Shown: positions 9,498-22,103 of the stretch, in pieces | Position numbering within the stretch: position 1 is the first letter of the stretch | How the letters are laid out: every line of letters starts with the position of its first letter | DNA from: Panax quinquefolius | Lineage: Eukaryota > Streptophyta > Magnoliopsida > Apiales > Araliaceae | Assembly (NCBI GenBank): GCA_020205615.1 | Contig: CM035160.1 | Location: 123,099,605 to 123,163,604 of the forward strand | DNA length: 64,000 bases | Direction: 5' to 3' | Translations under genes and position numbers: made by a program | Notes under the pieces: generated by a model | Told to the model about the DNA's origin: nothing | The model's input: only the letters and a program-made list of their open reading frames with translations | The model's database searches: none

Positions 9498-11020
9498 TGA
9501 TAAGTGGGTTTTATACCTACTTATTGGATATTAATTCATGAGAACTATGCCCATCTCAAGTACATTTTAATATGTTTTAGTTGCATTTTGTGTTAATTTG
9601 CATTGCATGTACTGAGAACCCCTCTGGTGTAAAAGTGCAGGAAATGGCTTAGCTCGGCGATGGTAGGAGGCAATGAAGCTAATGAAGGCATGGCACAAGG
9701 AACAATTGGAGATCAGGAATGGAACTGTGAGGAAGAAATAAGTGACAAGCAGTGGAGCAGCATGAAGCAGTAGCAGAGCACAAATTGCAGACTGTAGGAG
9801 TAGCGCGGCTATAAGAGCTATGAAGCACACGACCGCCCCAACACCCAGACATAAATAATCTTACTTACGCGCGCCCGCGCCATATTGACAAAGCAACCTC
9901 ACGCGACAGCGCGCGACGTTGATTGCAGCTGCTGACTTTATTTTAAATTGGAAATTGGAAGTGTAACGGAGGGGAGAGTTCAATTAGGGCTTATATATTA
10001 GACGTATTTTAGTATGTAAAGGGATTCCAACCCTTAGGGCATAGAGGAGCTATGGTTCTTTCTTTAAATAATAGAATAGAGTAGATTAGTGTAGTTACTT
10101 TCGAGTTGTGATTAGATCGAAGACTTGAAGCAATTGGAAAGCATTGAAGATTCAATCTTGGATCATGAGAACTGATTTGCGCTACAATTCCCTACTTTTA
10201 TTCTCTCTTTGATTCCTAACTGTATCTTATGATTTTATTCAATATGTGGATGATAGTGTTAATTCAGATATGATTTAAATTCTATTCTGAGATTGCAATG
10301 GATTCTATGGATTAGTTATTTTTGATATGCTTCATTGTTAGTCTTATTGATTGCTATGGGATTGTCTATTAAGATTCATGCTTATTTGCTTAGTTAATTG
10401 GCCATCAATTACTGTGATAACCCATATGAACTTGAAAGATGAAGTATGGGTTTAGATTGGATCTTGATAGCTTGTGTTTGTATGTTCTACATGGTGATGG
10501 AATGTATGATTCGTGCTTAGGATAGACATATACCGAGGCATCGCTCGTAGTCATTTGAGAAGGTGGGCTTAAACCCTAATTATTTGTAAATCACATAGAC
10601 ATATAGTGTTTTAGGTAATGTGGGTGTTCATGTTTATTCTATCAATTGTGGATTATATGTGATATGAGTATGGTATATTGAGATATGGCTGCACTTTACT
10701 TTCATGTTCTCGACTAGCAATCCAGTGCAAGTAATTTGGCTTAACATGAAGTGTATGAATTTGAATGTTTCAATAGATGAAATTGTGATCTTAGGTGTTC
10801 ATTATCTAGTCTCACTCTAGGAATAGTTAGGTTTATTTAATTTAATAGTTTAAATATAAAATATAATATCATTCGTTTAAATAAGACTGAAATGGTTATG
10901 GGCTAGTGCTTGGTGAACTTTATTAGTTAATTCTCCGTGAGAACGATACTTTACTTACTCTTTATTACTTGTTGACCGTGTATACTTGCACGCATATATT
11001 GATCGGTAAAATGACCAACA
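9498..11020 (+). repeat. 3' LTR of element G
   Basis: Co-linear with 4925-6439. One of the two GCGCGCCCGCGCCA motifs is intact (9869-9882); the other has decayed at CpG positions near 9825. Confidence 0.9.
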
Positions 11021-11395
11021 GAAAGCCCTGTCAAATTTTCTCTGTACTCAAACTACACTGAGTGCTTTCTCATTTTAAACACTTGTGAGCTCACATATAG
11101 CTACTTTTTGTACCTGCGGGAGCCGAGTGTTCATCCCTTTAAAGGTATAGAAGTCTTCTTTGGCAGCCCACTGTAAGCCTTCTCACACACTTTAAAGCCT
11201 TTGTCTTCATCTTTGCACACACTATTCTTCACGTTGAGAGTCGAGTTGCATGTGTTTACCCGGACTTCGGTTCGTCATTTTATTTCAGTTTGTACATATA
11301 TATATATACTTGTATATATATTTTTTATATATGGACTAACATTATCGTGTTATGCCTCGATTGAGCCTAGACTTCGGTCTGGAGCGTTTATTTGC

Positions 11396-11431
<36 letters not shown>

Positions 11432-12489
11432 GCAGTAAACTCTCTGGATGTAAAATCCAGGCTCATCGAACAGAGTTCGACACACAGTTCATATATATAT
11501 ATTTACATTCAGTCCCACCTAGAGTTTACTTTGTGGCGGTTGACCGTCTTTATAGATTTATTTATTTTTCGTCCCGCCTGGAGTTCACTTCGTGGCGGTT
11601 GATTGCTTTTACAGCTTTATTTACATTTTTGATCCCCCATAGAGGTGCTTCGTGGTGGCTGATCATGTATATATATATATATATATTTTATAGCTTTTAT
11701 ATATATACCTTCTTACTGCTTTATTATCAATTGTGGCATCATGTGAGCCTAGGAATCATGTGATCACAGATTCAGTCTACTGGATCTAGATTCGGTTCCC
11801 GTGATGGACATTTTCAGCTGTAAGCACCTTGTAAATTTATACACGGTGTTCGGATTTCCTCAGATGGTTTTCATACCCACGAGGAGTTCGTCACTATTTT
11901 GTACATTATTTTCTCGAAGATGCTTTGCATCTCGAAAATTAAAAACAATCAAGTCGAACACTTAATATTAAACGGGAGTGTAAAATGTATCAATTACTAT
12001 TGAGCACAAGAGTTTGAATAACCTCTTTTATAAAACATCACTGTCATATCTTGTTTAAAACTGAATTTTTACACAAATTCAAACCTTGTGTATATAGGTG
12101 GGAACGAGGCCTCACACTACTTCCAAATAATTGCACATTGATCCACACACACACACACACACACACACACATAACATTCTTGAAAGTTTCTTGAAACCGT
12201 AGTAACACTTGAACACGTTTGGGAAGTGCTGACACCTTCCCTCGAATAATCAAGTCCTGGACCCTAATGAATCTCGGTTTCACCGACCCGTTTAGCAGTG
12301 TCACATCACTGGGTCAATATGCAAACCTTTTCTCGGTTGTGTTGGTACAACCATATAAAAAACAACTGGCGACTCTTAACAGTCCATCGTCGACATGATA
12401 CATGTCGGACCTTTTTCACTTATTTTTTCAAACAAATCTCACCTAACATAAGAACACCAAAGAACAAGTAACGAAAAGGGACAAATAAA
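11021..12489 (+). mobile_element. Ogre/Tat-type LTR B1, right part
   Basis: Continues B1 after the Athila insertion and aligns with B3 from about 39097. It contains (TA)n tracts (11292-11300, 11400-11427, 11491-11500, 11670-11686), repeats of a roughly 62-bp unit with GAGGTGCTTCGTGG, and an (AC)n run. It stops at 12489 within ...GGGACAAATAAAAAT, about 25 bp short of where other copies reach the primer site, where it meets element H. Confidence 0.8.
12143..12171. repeat. (AC)n microsatellite
   Basis: About 14 AC units in the Ogre-type LTR; absent at the equivalent place in B3, which has only a few CAC units near 40600. Confidence 0.9.
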
Positions 12490-13666
12490 AATGCTTAGAA
12501 CGTCATAGCAGACTAACCTGCTACCTGATGGCTTTACCTGCTACTATTAACACCCACCACTTTTGAAATAAAATTTCAGCACATTTCTCACCAACCAAAA
12601 GTGGGGCCCACCATGTTTTTAATAAAAATATTTATTTCTGAAACTTCAATAATTCATAATAAATAGCTCTTTTATCAGAAAAATATGAATTTTATGTCCA
12701 TTCCATAGGAAATTAAATTCTCTACAACTTTGTAGATTTAAGTTTTTCCAAATTCCAAATGAAAAATGACTGAAATCCACATACGGACGATTTTTAATAC
12801 CTCTATTCCGATAAATTTCTGACAAAATACCTCAACATTAATTCCTTCATTTATATCCACACAAAATAAATATTTTCCAATCCATCCACATAAAACAAAT
12901 ATTTTGTTATCATATAAGTCAATAATTAATTATTCACAAACAATATTACAGAATCACAATTATGACAACTAGGTCGCTCCTGTGAAAGAGGGCTTTCCTA
13001 AAGATTTCTCCTTATCAAGCGCACAATTAGGTGACCAAACCCCTTTCCTATACAGAAATTCCTTAGACATTGCCAATAATGTTATCTAACAATATTATTC
13101 AAATAATATGAATTATTGATCTGATAATGGAGATAATGTGTAGTGATAATTATTGGAAAAACAATAATATAAAATATCAACGTAGCAATTATTGAATCAA
13201 TAAAATAAAACATTGAACAGTAATTACTGTAACAATTATTGAGTAGCGTCTTCTTACGTAAGAATCAATAATTCAAAAATACTCGTCAATAATACCGCAA
13301 AGCATCTTGTGCAAACCACGTGTATTACTGTATTTTAACCACCGAGTATTCCAACAGTGTTAACGGTAACAACTACGCTGTTATTTGTAAAAACTCAAAC
13401 TTGTCGTTTTCTTTATCTGACCATTTTCCGCTATGGGGCCCACAAATGGTTGCGTCATCGTACGAATATTCCCCGACAACAATAATATTCCACGACCAAA
13501 CGAATATTCCCCAAAAATAATGAATATTTTATAACCACTTGCTTATTTTGCAAAATTTGCACATTTCACCCATAATCAAAGTATTATATCAAATTAACAC
13601 CTTATTATTTCAAGATAATGAATAGAGGAAATTCAATTTTATTCATTAAAAAGTTGGGGTCTTACA
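12490..13666 (-). repeat. 3' LTR of element H, truncated (U3 only)
   Basis: On the minus strand it begins TGTAAGACCCCAAC and runs about 1.18 kb, then stops at the point equivalent to just after the TATA box of family A. The remaining 1.5 kb of LTR is missing. The junction with the Ogre LTR shares AAAAT. Confidence 0.85.
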
Positions 13667-13679
13667 ACCTCCCTCCTTA
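13667..13679 (-). other. Polypurine tract of element H
   Basis: AAGGAGGGAGGT immediately upstream of the 3' LTR on the minus strand; element I has AAGAAGGGAGGT at the same place. Confidence 0.8.
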
Positions 13680-13889
13680 TTAAATTTCATCATCAAAATT
13701 GACGTACGTACCTGGTGTTTCGAACAGTTGAGGATACCTCGCTTTCATTTCTGATTCCAACTCCCAGGTCATTTCTTCAATAGCATGGTTCCTCCACAAA
13801 ATCTTAACTTGTGGTATAACCTTGGTGTGTAGGACATGCTCTTTCCTATCCAAGATCTTAACAAGTACCTCCTCGTACGTTAAATCTTA
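13680..13889 (-). pseudogene. pol: Chromodomain end of H gag-pol
   Basis: The last part of the polyprotein reads ...EVLVKILDRKEHVL..., then VKILWRNHAIEE.TWE and RYPQLFE, typical of the integrase C-terminal chromodomain that in chromoviruses directs insertion into heterochromatin. It ends in two stops (TAA TAA) 13 nt before the LTR. An in-frame stop precedes this segment at about 13887. Confidence 0.85.
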
Positions 13890-15079
13890 GGCTATCTCGT
13901 TTGGTTCTAACTCAATAATGTGGTTTGGGTCTTTCACATATTTACGAAGCATAGATATGTGAAAAACATTACGAACGCGAGACATGCTTGGAGGAAATGC
14001 GAGTCTATAAGCCACATTTCATATTCGGTCAAGAATCTTAAATGGACCAACAAATCTTGGATTATGCTTTCAACTCTTCTCAAATCTTGTAACTCCCTTC
14101 CATGGAGCAATACGTAACAATACAAGATCCCTAATATTAAATTCCACGTCCTTTCGATGAAGATCCGTATAACTCTTTTGTCGATCTTGTGCAGTTTGTA
14201 TACGTTATCAAATCGTTTGGATCTTTTGTGTAGTTATGCGTACCAATTCTGGTCCCACCAATGTTGCTTCTCCCACCTCATCCCAGCATACTGGAGAGCG
14301 ACACTTTCGTCCATACAATGCTTCAAATGGAGCCACACCTATACTTGCCTGATAAGTGTTATTGTAGGAGAATTCCACCAATGTTAGGTACTTATCCCAA
14401 CTCCCTTTGAAATATAGGACACATAGTCTTAATAGATCTTCAAGAGTTTGAATAGTCCTCTCTGATTTCCGTCCGCTTTGAGGATGGTATCTTTGAATCA
14501 GATCAATCGTAAATCCGTGCCCATAGCTTTCTGCAAGCTAACCCAAAATTGTGAAGTGAATCTTGGGTCACGATCTGAAACTATGGATACTGGCATGCCA
14601 TGCAATCTCACAATCTCATTCACATGTATACGAGCAAGACGTTCAAGGGAATAAGTCTCTCGTATAGGCAAGAAATGAGCAGACTTGGTTAATCTATCAA
14701 TAATAACCCAAATAGCATCTATGCCTTGAGAAACCTTGGGAAGACCCGTAACGAAATCCATAGTAATGTGTTCCCACTTCCATTTCAGAATCTCAAGTGG
14801 TTGCAATGGACCCTTTGGCACTTGATGTTCTGCCTTTACACGTTGATAAGTTAAACACCTCGAAATAAACTCCGCGATCTCTCTCTTCATATTATTCCAC
14901 CAAAATGTATGTCGAAGATCATGATACATTTTGGTTCTCCCAGGCTGGATTACAAATGGTGTGTTGTGTGCCTCCATCATGATTCTATGCGTCAAGTAAG
15001 AATTGTTAGGAACGCAAAGTCTGGAGTTAACTCGAAGTATTCCTTCTTCATCGATTCTTGCTTCTGGAATAACACCTTC
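13890..15079 (-). pseudogene. pol: Integrase region of H
   Basis: Integrase inserts the cDNA. The zinc region has FWWNNMKREIAEF...CLTYQ. Two metal ligands look lost: the His before PG is Gln (VIQPG) and the second Cys is Tyr. In the catalytic core the first two acidic residues are present (MDFVTGLP and VSDRDPRFTSQFW); after an in-frame stop at 14498 the string HPQSG.SERTIQTLED carries the third (Glu). GKRW-type sequence is replaced by YGRKCRSPVCWDE. Several further stops follow (for example near 14200 and 14050). Confidence 0.85.
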
Positions 15080-15792
15080 TTACACTTTCTTCTTCATATG
15101 CATTAGCTCCAGGTCCGTAGCTTGAGCAGCTTTAACTTTATCGATTAAAGTCGGTTCTACTCGTATGTTTGATATCATTACGTGGGTACTTGGAGCTTTT
15201 ACCACTATCTCCATCCTTTGCAAGTCATACAAAATGGGCCTTTGTGTTAACAACATTGCACTCATACCCGCATATGATCTTCTACTCAATGCGTCAGCTA
15301 CCACGTTTGTTTTTCCAGAATGATATTGGATGGTATGGTTGTAATCTTTAAATAACTCGAGCTAACGTCGTTGCCCCATGTTGAGTTCCTTTTGGGTGAA
15401 GAAATATTTGAGTCTTTTATGATCTATATAGATCTCCACTTTCTCCCCATACAGGTAATGTCTCCAGATCTTCAACGCGAAAACGACTGCTGCCAACTCC
15501 AGATCATGAGTAGAATAATTCCTCTCATATTCTTTGAGTTGTCGCGAGGCATAGGTTATGACTTTCCCATGTTGAATGAGAACACATCCTAACCCTTTGC
15601 CTGAAGCATCGATGTAGATAAAAAATCCATCCGAGCCAGATGGTATTGTCAGAACAGGTGCCGAAATGAGTCTCATCTTGAGCTCTTGGAAACTCTTCTC
15701 GCATTCCTCGCTCCATATGAATTTTGTATCTTTCCGAGTCAGTAGAGTTAATCGAGTAGCGATTCTAGAAAATCCTTCCACGAATCACCGAT
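15080..15792 (-). pseudogene. pol: RNase H region of H
   Basis: RNase H removes template RNA during reverse transcription. Visible are [16 protein letters not shown] (first Asp), [13 protein letters not shown] with [19 protein letters not shown] (Glu), and [11 protein letters not shown] (Asp), then VVADALSRR. One in-frame stop falls at 15362 and another ends the downstream segment at 15080. Confidence 0.85.
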
Positions 15793-16500
15793 AATAACCA
15801 GCTAAACCCAGAAAGCTACGTACTTCGGTTGCTCCCAACTTTGTACAGCTTCAATCTTCGCCGGGTCAACAGATACTCCATTTTTTGACACCACGTGCCC
15901 AAGGAATGCTACTTCCTCAAGCCAGAACTCACTTTTCTTCAGCTTGGCATATATCTTGTTGTCACGAAGCCTTTGAAGTACCAGCTTCAAATGGTGCTCA
16001 TGATCTTCATGGCTTTTGGAATAGATGAGGATGTCATCAATAAAGACAACACCGAACTGGTCCAAATATTCCTTGAACACACGGTTCATCATATCCATGA
16101 AAGCAACAGGAGCATTAGTCAATCCAAATGACATGACTAAGAATTCATAATGCCCGTACCGAGTTCTGAAAGAAGTCTTCAGAATATCCTCAGTTTTAAT
16201 CTTCAACTGATGATATTCAGAGCAAAGATTGATCTTTGAAAAGAATTGTGCTCCTTGCAACTAGTCGAACAGGTCATCAATGCGAGGTAGCGGATACCTA
16301 TTCTTAATGGTGACATGGTTCAACTTTCGGTAGTCAATATAAAGTCACATACTCCCATCTTTCTTCTTTACGAATAAAACAGGAGCACCCTAAGGAGATG
16401 TAATAGGATGAATAAAACCGATGTCCAATAACTCCTGTAGTTGGACCTTTAACTCCTGAATTTCAATAGGAGCCATTCGATATGGGGTTTTAGAAATGGG
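15793..16500 (-). pseudogene. pol: Reverse transcriptase region of H
   Basis: The palm core is clear: [42 protein letters not shown] and a downstream FLGHVVS. The active-site pair in FIDD is intact, but the first catalytic Asp (normally in a K-I-D-L context) is Asn, from GAT to AAT near 16228. In-frame stops lie at about 16262, 16350 and 16391, and a frameshift with a further stop sits near 15781-15805. Confidence 0.9.
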
Positions 16501-17118
16501 CTTTGTATCAGGTTCAAGGTCAATAAGGAATTCAACTTCACGTTCTAGGGGTAGACCCGAAAGTTCTTCTGCAAATACGTCAGGAAATTCACTAACAACA
16601 GAAATATTATTCAAATCTGACGTGTTTTTGTTCAAGTCCATGACATGGGCTAAGAAAGCTTGACATCCATTTTTTAATAAACGAATGGCTTTATGGCTTG
16701 ATATGACAGTGATTGACTTTAGAGGTTTGGTTGCTTGAATTTGCATAATAGGTTGGTTAGGAATATGAAAACTAACAACCTTATGAAAACAATCAATTTT
16801 AGCATGATGATTGGTTAACCAATTAATCCCTAAAATCACATCAAATGCAAGTATTTTCAACGAAATAAGATCGGCAGGTAATGTGATGGTTCCAACTTGA
16901 ATCAAGCAAGATTTATAAACAGTAGATGTAATGAAAGTTTCTCCTAACGGAGTCTCAACAGATAAGTCAAAGTATAATTTCTCTAGAGTCAAGTTCAAAC
17001 ATTGAGCACAATCAGGAGAGATAAAAGAATGGGTAGAACCGGTATCTAATAAGGTATAAACTTCGCAAGAGTTTATGATTAGCTTACCCGTGATCACCTC
17101 GTTTGGATTCCTCGCGTT
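16501..17118 (-). pseudogene. pol: Aspartic protease and RT N-terminus of H
   Basis: The protease cleaves the polyprotein. LLDTGSTHSFIS carries the active site near 17040, with ILAFDVILGINWL downstream. The frame runs on open into the RT connection (DVFAEELSGLP, YRMAP), ending in the stop at about 16390. This 235-residue open stretch is the longest intact part of pol in the window. Confidence 0.9.
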
Positions 17119-18276
17119 TTAGGCAGTCACGACAAACGCCCTTCCAAAAACCACCGAATTTGACTTGTCAGGGACAACCTTTGGAGTCACCATTCCCATT
17201 GGACTTGGTTTTTCTACAAGACAATCTCTAGCTATATGACCTTTCTTTCTACAGTTATAACACACCTTGGATTGTTGTGGGCAGTTTGGGTTGCTGTGTC
17301 CCTCTTTCCCGCATTTATAACAAATGACCGGTGATCGTTCTCCTCCCATAGAAACAATTGATGTTTGTGCTAACGTCTTCACGTTATCATTGTTGTACCT
17401 TCTACCATCATGGCCACGATTACCACCCGAGTGGTTACCGCTTTTGTCCAAATGTTTTCCTCCCCGCTGGTTGTCATTGCTCTGATGACTGCTGCCACCG
17501 CTATGACCCTGGTTGTGGTCTCTTGGTTGAACATACTCATTATCTCACTCTAATAATTGAGACCTATTTACAACATCTGAATATAAAGAAAATTTATGAG
17601 AGATAAGATATTACTGAATCTCGGGTTTTAGACCTCTTAGAAACATCCACGTCATTCGTTCCTCATTCTCTATCAAATGAGGTGCAAACCTGGATAACTC
17701 TGCGAACTTTGCCTCGTATTGGGAAACCATCATGTTGTTTTGTTCTTCTCTAATAAACGCTACCTTCTTTATATAATGAATACTTTCAGGAAAGTACTTG
17801 TCATTAAATAGTTTCTAAAACGTTTCCCAAGACATGTTGAGTGCGGCTGGCTGGGTACGCTTCACAGACTCCCACCAGTAGTCTGCCTCACCACGGAACA
17901 TAAAGGTGGCGAATGGAACCTTCTGTTCCTCTGTGCATCCCAAGACATCAAATATCTTGGTAATTTGTTTAACCCACGTTTCAGCCTTGATTGGATCCGG
18001 CTCTCCCACAAATTCTGGCGGTCCCAACTCTTTGAACTGCTTGGCTATGACAAGCCGCGCATTATTATCATTTCCACCCATATTTTGTACACGAGTTTCC
18101 CTCGTCTGATTTTACATGAACTGCAAAGAGCTTCTAAACATTCCATCATTCATCATTTGTTCGGTAGTGTTGTTTACAGGAGGAAGATTGCCTTATTGTT
18201 GCACGTTCACCTTGGTGGTGATTAAAGGTGTCTCCACGGTCTCATTCACTCCATTGTTAATATTTCCAGCTGCCAT
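17119..18276 (-). pseudogene. gag: Gag of H
   Basis: Gag forms the particle and binds RNA. The ATG at 18274-18276 lies in frame with the capsid-like part (QFKELGPPEF, ...YWWESVKR, WETF...FNDKYFPES) and two nucleocapsid CCHC knuckles, CYKCGKEGHSNPNC and CYNCRKKGHIARDC, near 17280-17340 and 17220-17270. In-frame stops near 18190, 18113, 17815 and 17610 break it; most sit where Gln would be expected. The start fits the family, since element I has an equivalent Asn/Gln-rich N-terminus. Confidence 0.85.
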
Positions 18277-18628
18277 TCTCAAATACTGCCACAAAATAAG
18301 GGTTAATTATCAAATTAACATATCACATATTAACCATATGCTCCGACTGACCAACCAAATAAGCTTAGGTATGACACACTAGCGAAGGATTACTCGTCTC
18401 TCCCCTCCTAGTTCTATTCCCTAATCTCTACCAGAGACTATATCCCTAAGCTCTGATACCAACTATGATGCATGTCCCAACCGTGGACAACACCTCACAA
18501 TGATACCTATCAGTTTGCCACCGCAGAACGGCGTCCCCTATGGAGAGTCTGGCTTCTGTGCATCCCCCATCAACAGGAAGTCACCAGATAGAGGCTCGAG
18601 GCTCTTTACTTGTGGCTCTGATACTAAC
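18277..18628 (-). other. Leader of H with two primer-site copies
   Basis: Right after the LTR is a mismatched initiator-Met site (TTAGTATCAGAGCC, minus strand, 18615-18627). About 166 nt further a perfect TTGGTATCAGAGC (18450-18462) follows a CATCATAG string that resembles a second LTR end. Element I has only one site, directly after its LTR. The extra 166 nt also recurs in I after its protease. Confidence 0.75.
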
Positions 18629-20950
18629 TGTGACGCACCCAAAATAGGTATACATCACCCATTCCGAGTCGCCAAATACATGGTACAGAAATAACTACAA
18701 CCTCATTATTACAATTGTCGTGCAAAATACGACAACACATATACTGTGAGTTTAAATACAAATATTATCTAATAGACAGTATTCAAACTCAAAAGGAGTC
18801 CTCATTACAATTATTGATACACTATTTTACAAAAATAGTGAGGACTGCTAAAACAACTTTCTAGAACCATCACTCCATACCTCAAAATTTAGTTCTCGCT
18901 ATATTCTCACCTCTTGAAGAAAAAATGGAACAAAAAGGAAAAGGGTGAGCTCAACTAGCCAGTAAAAAATATTATGACTAAGATAATGAACAAAAAATTA
19001 TCGTTAGCCTTCAACAAATCAGATAAAATATAATGGACAACCTGTTTTAGATCAATATTTGCAGCGAAAATAACAATTCAATAGAAGAGTTAAGTAGAGA
19101 ATGAAATCTACTATCATCTATGAATTTAAAATTCTATCATCAATATTTTATCCCTATAACATAATTCAATATGCATCTTGCATAAAATATTCATCTTTGC
19201 ACTACGGGCCAAATATATTCATTTGTATCACTAGTTGGTCATGTTTCATCTCAACACTGCTCATCTTTGCACTACGGCCAAAGATATTCATTAAGCAATC
19301 ATTCATCTTTGCACTGAAGCCAAAGATATATACAGTAATATCATCATTTAGGACTGAGGATGATGAAAAATATCTTAAAGAAACGAATCTAGTGAGATAA
19401 TAGATCAAAGATTAGGGATTCGTACTTTAGTTTATCCAAGTTCAAAAATACCTTATAATAATCAATTGTGGAGCAAAATTCAAGAATGAAGATAAAAACA
19501 TGGATACAATCAAAGGTAGTAACCATAATAGACATCTTGGACAAAAAAGAGAAAATTTCATTTTTTTTGTGAATAGTGTCGTATTCATGAATAGTAACCC
19601 CGACACAAAAATGTAGAAAATCCACAATAAAATTTATATCAATATTTCGACATAATGATATTGAAAAAAATAATATCATTTACGAAGAAAATAACATCCC
19701 TTACCTTAAAAGAACAGTACTTCTAATTGAAATATCAGGTATAAGGCCGAAGGAAACTTGTATTGAATAGCAACTCACAAAGTATCTAAATACTCACAAA
19801 ATACGCTCGATAATATATAGAGAGAAAGCTTATGATTCTGGTGTGATTTTCAATTCTAATTAAGCACCCTACTTATAAGAAAATGCTTAGAATGCCATAG
19901 TAGACTAACCTGTTACCTGATGGATTTACCTGCTACTATTCACGCCCACCATTTTTGAAATAAAATTTCAGCACATTTCTCACCAACCAAAAGTGCGGCC
20001 CGCCATGTTTTTAATAAAAATATTTATTTTCGAAACTTCAATAATTCATAATAAATAGCCCCTTTATCAGAAAAATACGAATTTTATGTCCATTCCATAG
20101 GAAAGTAAATTCTCTACAACTTTGTCGATTTAAGTTTTTCCAAATCCACATACGGACGATTTTTAATATCTCCATTCCGACGAAATACTGATAAAACACC
20201 TCAACAATAATTCCTTCATTTATATCCACAAAAAATAAATATTTCCCTATCCATCCACATAAAATAAATATTTCCTTATCATATAAATCGATAATTAATT
20301 ATTCACAAATAATATTACAGAATCACAATTATGACAACCAGGTCGTTCCCAGGAACGAGGGGGCTTTCCGATAAGGATTTCTCCTTATTGGCGCGCAATT
20401 AGGTGACCAACCCCCTTTCCAAGACAAAACTTCCTTAGACATTGCTAATAATGCTATCTAACAATATTATTCAAATAATATGAATTATTAATCTGATAAT
20501 GGAGATAATGTTCAGTGACAATTATTAGAACATCAATAATATAAAATATCAACGTATCAATTATTGAATCAATAAAATAAAATATTGAACATTAATTATT
20601 GTAACAATTATTGAGTAGTGCCTTCTTATTTAAGAATCAATAATTCAAAAATATTGTGCAATAACATGTGCTACTGTGCAACCACATGTATTACTGTATT
20701 TTAACCACCGGGTATTCCACAACAGTGTTAACGGTAACAACTACGCCGTTATTTGTAAAAACTCAAACTTGTTGTTTTATTCATCGGACCATTTTCTGTT
20801 ATGGGGCCCACAAATGGTTGTGCCGTCATACGAATATTCCCCGACAACAAGAATATTCCACGACAAAACAAATATTCCCCAAAAATAGTGAATATTTTAT
20901 AACCACTTGTATATTTTGAAAAATTTGTACATTTCACCCATAATCAAAGT
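18629..20950 (-). repeat. 5' LTR of element H, 5'-truncated
   Basis: Ends on the minus strand in GGGTGCGTCACA and runs 2.3 kb. It lacks about the first 70 bp including TGTAAGACC, stopping at 20950 against Ogre repeats. It has hairpin units (19195-19330), the GGGTGAGCTCAACTAGCC box (18943-18960, plus strand) and a damaged TATA (TATAAGTA, 19870-19877). Confidence 0.85.
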
Positions 20951-22062
20951 GACTAACTATGCAGGAGAACAAAAGTGACTTTTTCACACTCCAGAGATAA
21001 ACCTGGAGGACCACAACATCAGTTCCAAACCCGAAGATAACCCAGGAAAATTCAGTTTCCAACCCCGAAGATAACCCCAGGAGATCCAGTTTCTAACCCC
21101 AGAGATAACTCCGGGAGATCAATTTCCAACCCCGGAGATAACCCCAGGAAAGTCAGTTCTAACCCCGGAGATAACTTTGGGAGATCAAGCCAACCTCACA
21201 GATAACCCTGAGGACATTCAGAGTCAATAACAGGCCAATCTTAGAGATAACCTTGGGAAAAGACTGCTATAACTGCGCCAAAGCCGAAGATAACCCTGGG
21301 AGGGGTAAAATGGTCATTTTTCTAACTAAAATTCATCTCAAATCAAATCAACTCATTTCACCTAAAATTGCTTCAAAAAAAGTCCCACAAGAACCTTTAC
21401 TTAACTTCCGAGCGTTAACTACGCAAAATAGCTCAACGGACTGCCTATAGAGACCCAAAAATGCAATTTCGGTCATGGACCCATCTTGTCAAACTCGAAA
21501 AAGGGCAAGCCCTATTTCATTATGTAGCTCTTGGAAAGAGCTTTCCAGAATGTTATGGCACGCTTCAATCAGACTCCCGGATTTAAAGTTATAAAGGTTC
21601 GAGCGGACATCGAGTCGTCCGAGTGCACGTACATCTAGACGACAGGACCCACAATGCCCAGGGCATCCCGAGCAGTCGCAGGTAAACCCGCTGCTATCAT
21701 GGGTTGACCCGCGACACTTTTAGTTTATAAATAGACCCCCTATCAGCCGTACAATGTAAGAAAAAAGGAAGTAAAGGGAGAAAACTCTGTCCATTTCAGC
21801 GTGTAACCTCTTCTAGAGTGCTCCAAATTGAGTGTTTCTTTTTTCTAAACACTTGTAAGCTTGTGTTCTATAACATACTTAAGTTTAACCTGGAAACCGA
21901 GTTTTCAAGCCTCAAAAGCTATCTGAAGTCTTCTTGGCAGCCCATTGGAAGATGTTTCAGATTTTTAAGCTTTCTACTACTTATATATATACATCTACTG
22001 ACGTTGAGAGTTTTTTCAAGTGGGTCCGCCCGAATCGTTGATCCGTGGCTTTTTCTTTCATT

Positions 22063-22103
<41 letters not shown>

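Larger units (their letters stand above)
4925..11020 (+). mobile_element. Complete Athila-type LTR retrotransposon, non-autonomous (element G)
   Basis: A 6.1-kb element with two LTRs of about 1.5 kb (4925-6439, 9498-11020), flanked by perfect 5-bp duplications GAAAG (4920-4924, 11021-11025). Removing it rejoins the Ogre LTR exactly. The primer site resembles the tRNA-Asp site of Athila elements. Inside are a broken gag, an Athila-like hairpin and about 1.7 kb of non-coding DNA; no protease, reverse transcriptase or integrase is visible. The LTRs differ at a few dozen positions (roughly 2-3%), so the insertion is moderately old. Confidence 0.9.
12490..20950 (-). mobile_element. Element H: Ty3/gypsy chromovirus, near-complete but truncated and broken
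   Basis: Reading right to left: truncated 5' LTR (18629-20950), leader with two primer-site-like strings, gag-pol in the order gag, protease, RT, RNase H, integrase, chromodomain, then a polypurine tract and a truncated 3' LTR (12490-13666). The domain order and C-terminal chromodomain place it among chromoviruses, most like the Tekay/Del group. Neither outer end has a target-site duplication because both LTRs are cut. It is the only copy in the window with a recognisable reverse transcriptase. Confidence 0.9.

Noticed and set aside
11201..11763. Ile/Tyr-rich open frames, also at 21818-22300 and 39203-39786
   Set aside because: Produced by (TA)n microsatellites in Ogre-type LTRs.
14909..15351. 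Plus-strand open frames across the H pol region (also 15371-15592, 15895-16131, 17906-18382)
   Set aside because: Antisense shadows of the minus-strand gag-pol frame, which has recognisable motifs.
18450..18462. Possible tRNA gene at the CTCTGATACCA strings
   Set aside because: Only the 3'-end complement of initiator Met tRNA is present, as expected for a primer-binding site; no cloverleaf around it.
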